Assembly (NCBI GenBank): GCA_905182985.1
Contig: CAJJDN010000048.1
Span: forward strand, 62,001-126,000
Source of the DNA: Paramecium sonneborni
Lineage: Eukaryota > Ciliophora > Oligohymenophorea > Peniculida > Parameciidae
Direction of reading: 5' to 3'
DNA length: 64,000 nucleotides
The position numbers and the translations under genes are program-made. Positions within the stretch are counted from its first letter, which is position 1; each line of letters starts with the position of its first letter. The notes below the pieces were generated by a model that did not search any database, was not told the origin of the DNA, and saw nothing but the letters and a program-made list of their open reading frames with translations. Below, one piece after another: positions 59,750-64,000 of the stretch.

Positions 59750-60652
59750 ATGCAAAATATTAAATAAAGAAAACCTTATTTATAAGTTCACTTTGAACCT
59801 CTAACAGAAAGAATAGAGAGAAAAAAATAAGCATAAATGAAGAATGTGTTATTAAGAAATGTACATACGTAAAGGATGAAACACAGTTTAAGTGTGCCAC
59901 ATAATTAAAGATTTTTAAATAGATTCGAAACTTTACCAAAACATTAATGTCCATTTCGAAAAGGAACTGTAGAGGAACTTTAAATAAGAGAATAATCTCC
60001 ATAAAAAAGAGAATCATTAGCAATTAATGTCAAACACTCTTAATTGAACTTAGAAATAAGGGAAAGGTAATAAAGAAAGAGTTGTGATTGTTCATAATGT
60101 GGAAAGGAAACTATATTCTAAAAAGACTCAAAAAAAGATGGTGTTTTTATAAGTTAATAAATAAAAGACTAAGAAGCATTGGCAAATAAATTTTAAAGAA
60201 CATAAAAGAAGTAACATGAAAAGTTATATCCACAATATTTAAATACAAAGAGTATTCATATAGATGAAGGTGTAGATACTCGTAATGATTTTATAATTAA
60301 TTCATTCGAGCATCTTGAAGATATTCCTTCATCTAACTGTACTAATAAGACAAAGAGCAAATCTACTTTTTTTGACTCCTTTTTAATTAAACAACAATAG
60401 ATTGCAGTTGATTAAAGGAGAAAATTTTCCAATCATCGAAAAATTTTTGATAAATATCGTTCAATTCCATTTCTTCCTGGTGATTTTTAAAAAGCATTAA
60501 CTCCTAGAACACCAGCAACAATGACTACAACTTTATTTCCATCTCCAAGGAAATTGAAAACAAATGTCTAGATGTATCTTTAACCAATCAAAAGACCTTA
60601 GAAATAACATAATAGATTGTTAACCCTTCCAGAGTTTAGATAATTAATATGA
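59750..60652 (+). CDS. Unknown basic protein with CxxC
   Basis: A frame of 300 residues without introns, from MQNIKQRKPYLQVHFEPLTE to LLTLPEFRQLI. It is rich in K, R, Q and S and contains KSCDCSQCGKE (two close cysteine pairs). A late patch with TP and SP sites (KALTPRTPATM, LFPSPRKLK) follows. Because it is in frame with the peptidase and only 12 nt away, a 36-nt intron starting GTGATTAAAT could fuse the two. I favour separate genes. No family recognised. Confidence 0.6.
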
Positions 60653-60748
60653 TTTAATTTTTGATGACATTTTTTTATTTATTGTTTACTCTTAAAGATT
60701 TAATTCAAAAGCTATGACTGTTGAGTATTGATTAAATTAATTAAAAAT

Positions 60749-61799
60749 ATGAGTAGCTAGAAAGGAAACTAAAAGTATATATTTTGGTTCTTATAAAGAT
60801 AGCCATCTATAAATAAATCTATTAGAAAGAAGAGTAAAGACTCTGATTCTAGTTCATCTGAAAGAAGGTATGGTAAATTTTGGAAACCAAATGAGGACAC
60901 ATTGCTTCTTGATTTATATAGGAAATATAATGGAAACTGGCAATAGATTTCTGATGAGATGCCTGGAAGAAATTTAAGTTAATGTTAATAGAGATGGAAG
61001 AGAATCAATCCTAATAAGGTAGTTTTAAAGGTTATAGAATATTAGACGAAATTACGTAAGTAATGGACAGATGAAGAGGACAAAAGAGTCATAGAACTTG
61101 TATTATAATAGGGTCGTAATTGGAAGGTAATCGAAGGGTTTATGGAAGGACGTTCTAGTAAGTAAATAAGAGAGAGATTTTTAAACAATTTGGACCCAGA
61201 GATTAATCGATCAAAATTCACAGTTCAAGAGGATTAAATAATTTTAGAGTAATATAGAATATATGGACCAAAATGGAGTGAAATTGCAAAAATGTTAGAT
61301 AGAAGACCAGTAATAAAATGATTAAATTAAATAGGAAAACTAAGTGAAGAATAGATTTTATTCACATATAAAGAGAGTAAGTATGTTGGAAGAAAAATCA
61401 GATGATGAAAATAGTGATGTAGATTCATCTAAATCTGAATAGGCGCATATTCCTCCTCCAATTTAAATTTATTAGCCTCTTGAAACAATATAATCAATAA
61501 AGGAGGAAAATGAGAATATAAAAAATGATTCTTTTAATAATGTATAGAATTGCACTCCTTCAAATAGAATTTAACCTTCAATTAATTTGATATAAGGATT
61601 GGATTCTTTCGATTCAAAATAATTTGATGGAGTACACTCTTAAGATATATCACCTTTTCATTAAAGAAGAATATTGAATGAATATAGTCCAATCAATTTT
61701 GAATATGAAAATCATCATCCTAGTTTCGATAATGTATAAGAGGATGTTAAAGAGTTAAGAAGTTAGATAGAATGCATAAGTTTAGAAAAAATTAATTGA
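60749..61799 (+). CDS. R1R2R3 Myb DNA-binding protein (second copy type)
   Basis: One 25-nt intron is certain (after MLDRRP). A 24-nt one near the start (GTATATATTT) is optional because it keeps the frame. About 333-341 residues. The repeats are FWKPNEDTLLLDLYRKYN ... CQQRWKRINPNK, then KQWTDEEDKRVIELVLQQ ... IRERFLNNLDPEINRS, then KFTVQEDQIILEQYRIYGPK ... ENQVKNRFYSHIKR. The tryptophans are mostly kept; R3 has F in the first position. A serine-rich acidic tail follows. It resembles the classical c-Myb layout more closely than the gene at 10017. Confidence 0.9.
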
Positions 61800-61895
61800 G
61801 AATTGATTAATTTATTTATTTATTTATTTTAATATATCCCATCTAATCATAAATCAATCAGATTTGTTTTTAATTTAATTTAATAAATAACATAA

Positions 61896-64000
61896 ATGAA
61901 AACTCGTGGATAAAAAGTAGAACCTATCTATGCATATTAATTTAAAAAAGATTAGATTCTTGGTCAAAATGAGAAAGGAAAGGCAGTCTTTTTCAAAGTG
62001 GTTGAAGATTTAAAAACAAATGATCATAAATCATAATTAAGAGTTGTAAGATTAGAGTAGTAAGAGAAATAAAAGGATGGTAAATTAGTTTATAAAGAGT
62101 CATAAGAAGCATTATTATCAGTAAAAGAAAGAATGTAAAAAATAAATATAAATTTTAGTAAAATAGTAAATGATGTTGAAGTAAAATAAATAAAGCCAAA
62201 TCCAAGAAGTAAATCATTAATGACTTCATTTATATTCCCATAAGATACTTTATAAGAGATTGCAAAGAGTACTAAGTAAGTTCCCACCAATAACAAGTAG
62301 TAAAAGAAATAGGTGAGTTCTGAAAGTGAAAGTGAAGAAGAAGAAGAAGCACCATAAAAATATACAATAAAGAAAGGAACCAAATAGGTAGTAAGAGGAT
62401 AAATTCAAAAATAGGAAGTGAAAAAAAATGTAAAGAAGAAAGTTGAATCAGAAGATAGTGTTGAACAGGAATCATCAGAAGAAGAACCACCAAAAAAATA
62501 AGCGACTATTAAGAAGTAAATTTAAAAGTAGACTAAGAATAATAAAAAAGGAGGTAAATAAGTAAAATAGGAAGATAGTGATGAGAATTCTGAAGAAGTA
62601 GAAAGTGATTCAAAATAAAAATAGAAAAGAGTAATAAGATAAAAGTAAAATTCTAAAAAAGAAAAACTAGAAGAATTGCCACCTTAAAAGAAATAGGTGA
62701 AGAGAGGTAGAAAATAAACAAAATAAGAAGATGATGAAGAGGATGAAGATTATGAAGTTAATGAAATTTAATCTTAATCAGTTGAATAAAAGAAAAAGAA
62801 AAGTAAGGCAAGTGGAAAGAAATCCAAATCTTAACCTGCTTTACCAAAAAAATTTGTTAAAGGGAAACTTAATCCAAATTATAGAGAAATAAGATAAATT
62901 AGTGAACAATTTGAAGGATCCTCTTCAAAATTTTGTGATTATTCTAGTATAATGATGAATAATAATGAATTGATTAGAGCTGCTAAAACAGGAAACATTA
63001 AATTATTAGATGATATTTTTACTAATTCTTAAAAAATTAGTAATATTTTTTAGGGTTGGGCTCCTGAAAATAATATAACAGCTATTGAACTAATATTTTA
63101 AAGGTAAGATAAAGCTATGTTACTTTAATTTATAAAAGCAATAGGTAAATTGAAAATGGGTAGTACTCCTAGATGTTCATTAAAAGAAATTAATACAGGA
63201 TATAATGATTAATATGCTTATGGTGCTAGAACTAGAAAGGTGGCATTAGGTAGAGGAGGTAGAGAAGGAAATAATGCTTTTGTTTATGATTTAAATTAAG
63301 TTGATAGTTTGAAAGAATCAATAGTGGATAAATTGATGAGAATCGAAAGCAATCCAGAATTCTTTAGTTTAATGATGGCCTAATTGGGAAATGAACAATA
63401 ATATTATAGTTTAATAGCAATGGCAGTTAGAAGTGGTAATTGGAAAACAGCTGGTTATTTAGTATAGATGGCAATGGATAAAGGTCATATGTATGGATTT
63501 AATTAAGTTCATGTAGATGTTTTAAATTATACTAATTCAAGTCGTATTGGAAATATAAAGAAAGCTTCTGCAACTAAGAAATCTGGTGGAATTTATTTAA
63601 TTACTCCGATTCATTGTGCAGCTATCAATCCAAATCATTCTTGTCTCTAAAAATTATTGGATATATCATAAGAATATAATATTTTAGATGAAATACATAG
63701 AAAACCTGTACATTATGCTGCAGTATCATAAACTTCAGCTTGTTTATAATATTTAATAGAAAATAGCATAGATGTAAGAGAAGGTGATAGAAATAAGAAT
63801 ACACCTTTGATTTTGGCAGCATAATTTGGTAGAACTCATAATGTATAGATTTTGGCTTAAAATAATATTGATGGAAAAAATAGAGATGGTAATGCAGCTA
63901 TTCATGTTGCTTGTTAAGGAGGACATTTAGAAACTGTTAAGGTGCTTTTAAAATAAGGAGCCAAAATTCATTTAACAGGATAAAATAGAATGACACCATT
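61896..64000 (+). CDS. Large ankyrin-repeat protein with charged N-terminal half, 3' end outside window
   Basis: The frame opens MKTRGQKVEPIYAYQFKKDQ and stays open to the window edge (about 700 residues). Residues about 120-330 alternate acidic patches (SSESESEEEEE, DEEDEDYEVNE) and lysine/glutamine-rich stretches. From MNNNELIRAAKTGNIKLLDD on there are ankyrin-type repeats: ITAIELIF, IYLITPIHCAAINPNHSCLQ, RKPVHYAAVSQTSACLQYLI, NKNTPLILAAQFGRTHNVQI and GNAAIHVACQGGHLETVKVL. No intron is needed. The rest of the repeats and any C-terminal domain lie beyond 64000. Confidence 0.85.

Noticed and set aside
1..64000. tRNA, rRNA, CRISPR, transposon or telomere sequences
   Set aside because: I looked for cloverleaf B-box patterns, spaced repeats, transposase motifs and CCCCAA/CCCAAA repeats and found none I could support.

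Overview
The window looks like a macronuclear scaffold of a ciliate, most likely a Paramecium (P. tetraurelia type). It is very AT-rich. Long conserved proteins can be read only when TAA and TAG are glutamine and TGA is the only stop. Genes are packed tightly on both strands. Nearly every multi-exon gene is rejoined in frame by introns of about 20-30 nt that begin GTA or GTT and end in AG. In many genes, removing these tiny introns gave an exact multiple of three from ATG to TGA, so I trust those models. Standard-code ORFs are nearly all shadows or fragments.

Layout, left to right. 1-5202: RNA polymerase II largest subunit (minus, C-terminal tail cut by the window edge). 5672-12729: a possible small MGC-start protein, a JMJD6-type JmjC hydroxylase, a coiled-coil protein, a small pseudokinase, an R1R2R3 Myb protein and an E2-like protein with a Q/N-rich tail. 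12882-16896: two small unknown genes, a tiny ORF, a WNK-type kinase and a multi-pass membrane protein. 15980-20435: an assembly problem in which three contigs with unmerged overlaps are joined by single Ns, so the membrane gene and its surroundings appear two to three times. 20727-27614: ankyrin protein, EF-hand protein, a fused pseudokinase-kinase with a Q-rich tail, and a coiled-coil protein, all on the minus strand.

28119-37822: Mak11-like WD40 protein, several weak or disrupted genes, a multi-pass membrane protein, a VHS-like coiled-coil protein and a deoxynucleoside kinase. 38154-48240: a glycogen-binding (CBM48) plus kelch fusion, an SPT2-like chromatin protein, the YJU2 splicing factor, two small genes, two protein kinases and MLH1. 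49804-59026: a pseudokinase with a long coiled-coil tail, then two near-identical inverted copies of an unknown gene (51492-52750 and 57768-59026) that flank a small gene, a PH-domain gene, a coiled-coil gene and the ribosomal protein eS31 with a divergent ubiquitin-like leader. 59126-64000: pyroglutamyl-peptidase I, an unknown basic protein, a second R1R2R3 Myb protein and the start of a large ankyrin protein.

There is no operon logic. The genes are a mix of core information-processing functions (RPB1, YJU2, SPT2, MLH1, eS31, Myb) and signalling proteins, with six kinase-family genes in 64 kb. No CRISPR, rRNA, tRNA, transposon or telomere was recognised. The most unusual items are the pseudokinase-kinase fusion, the inverted paralogue pair, the diverged ubiquitin leader on eS31, the CBM48-kelch fusion, and the false triplication caused by contig overlaps.
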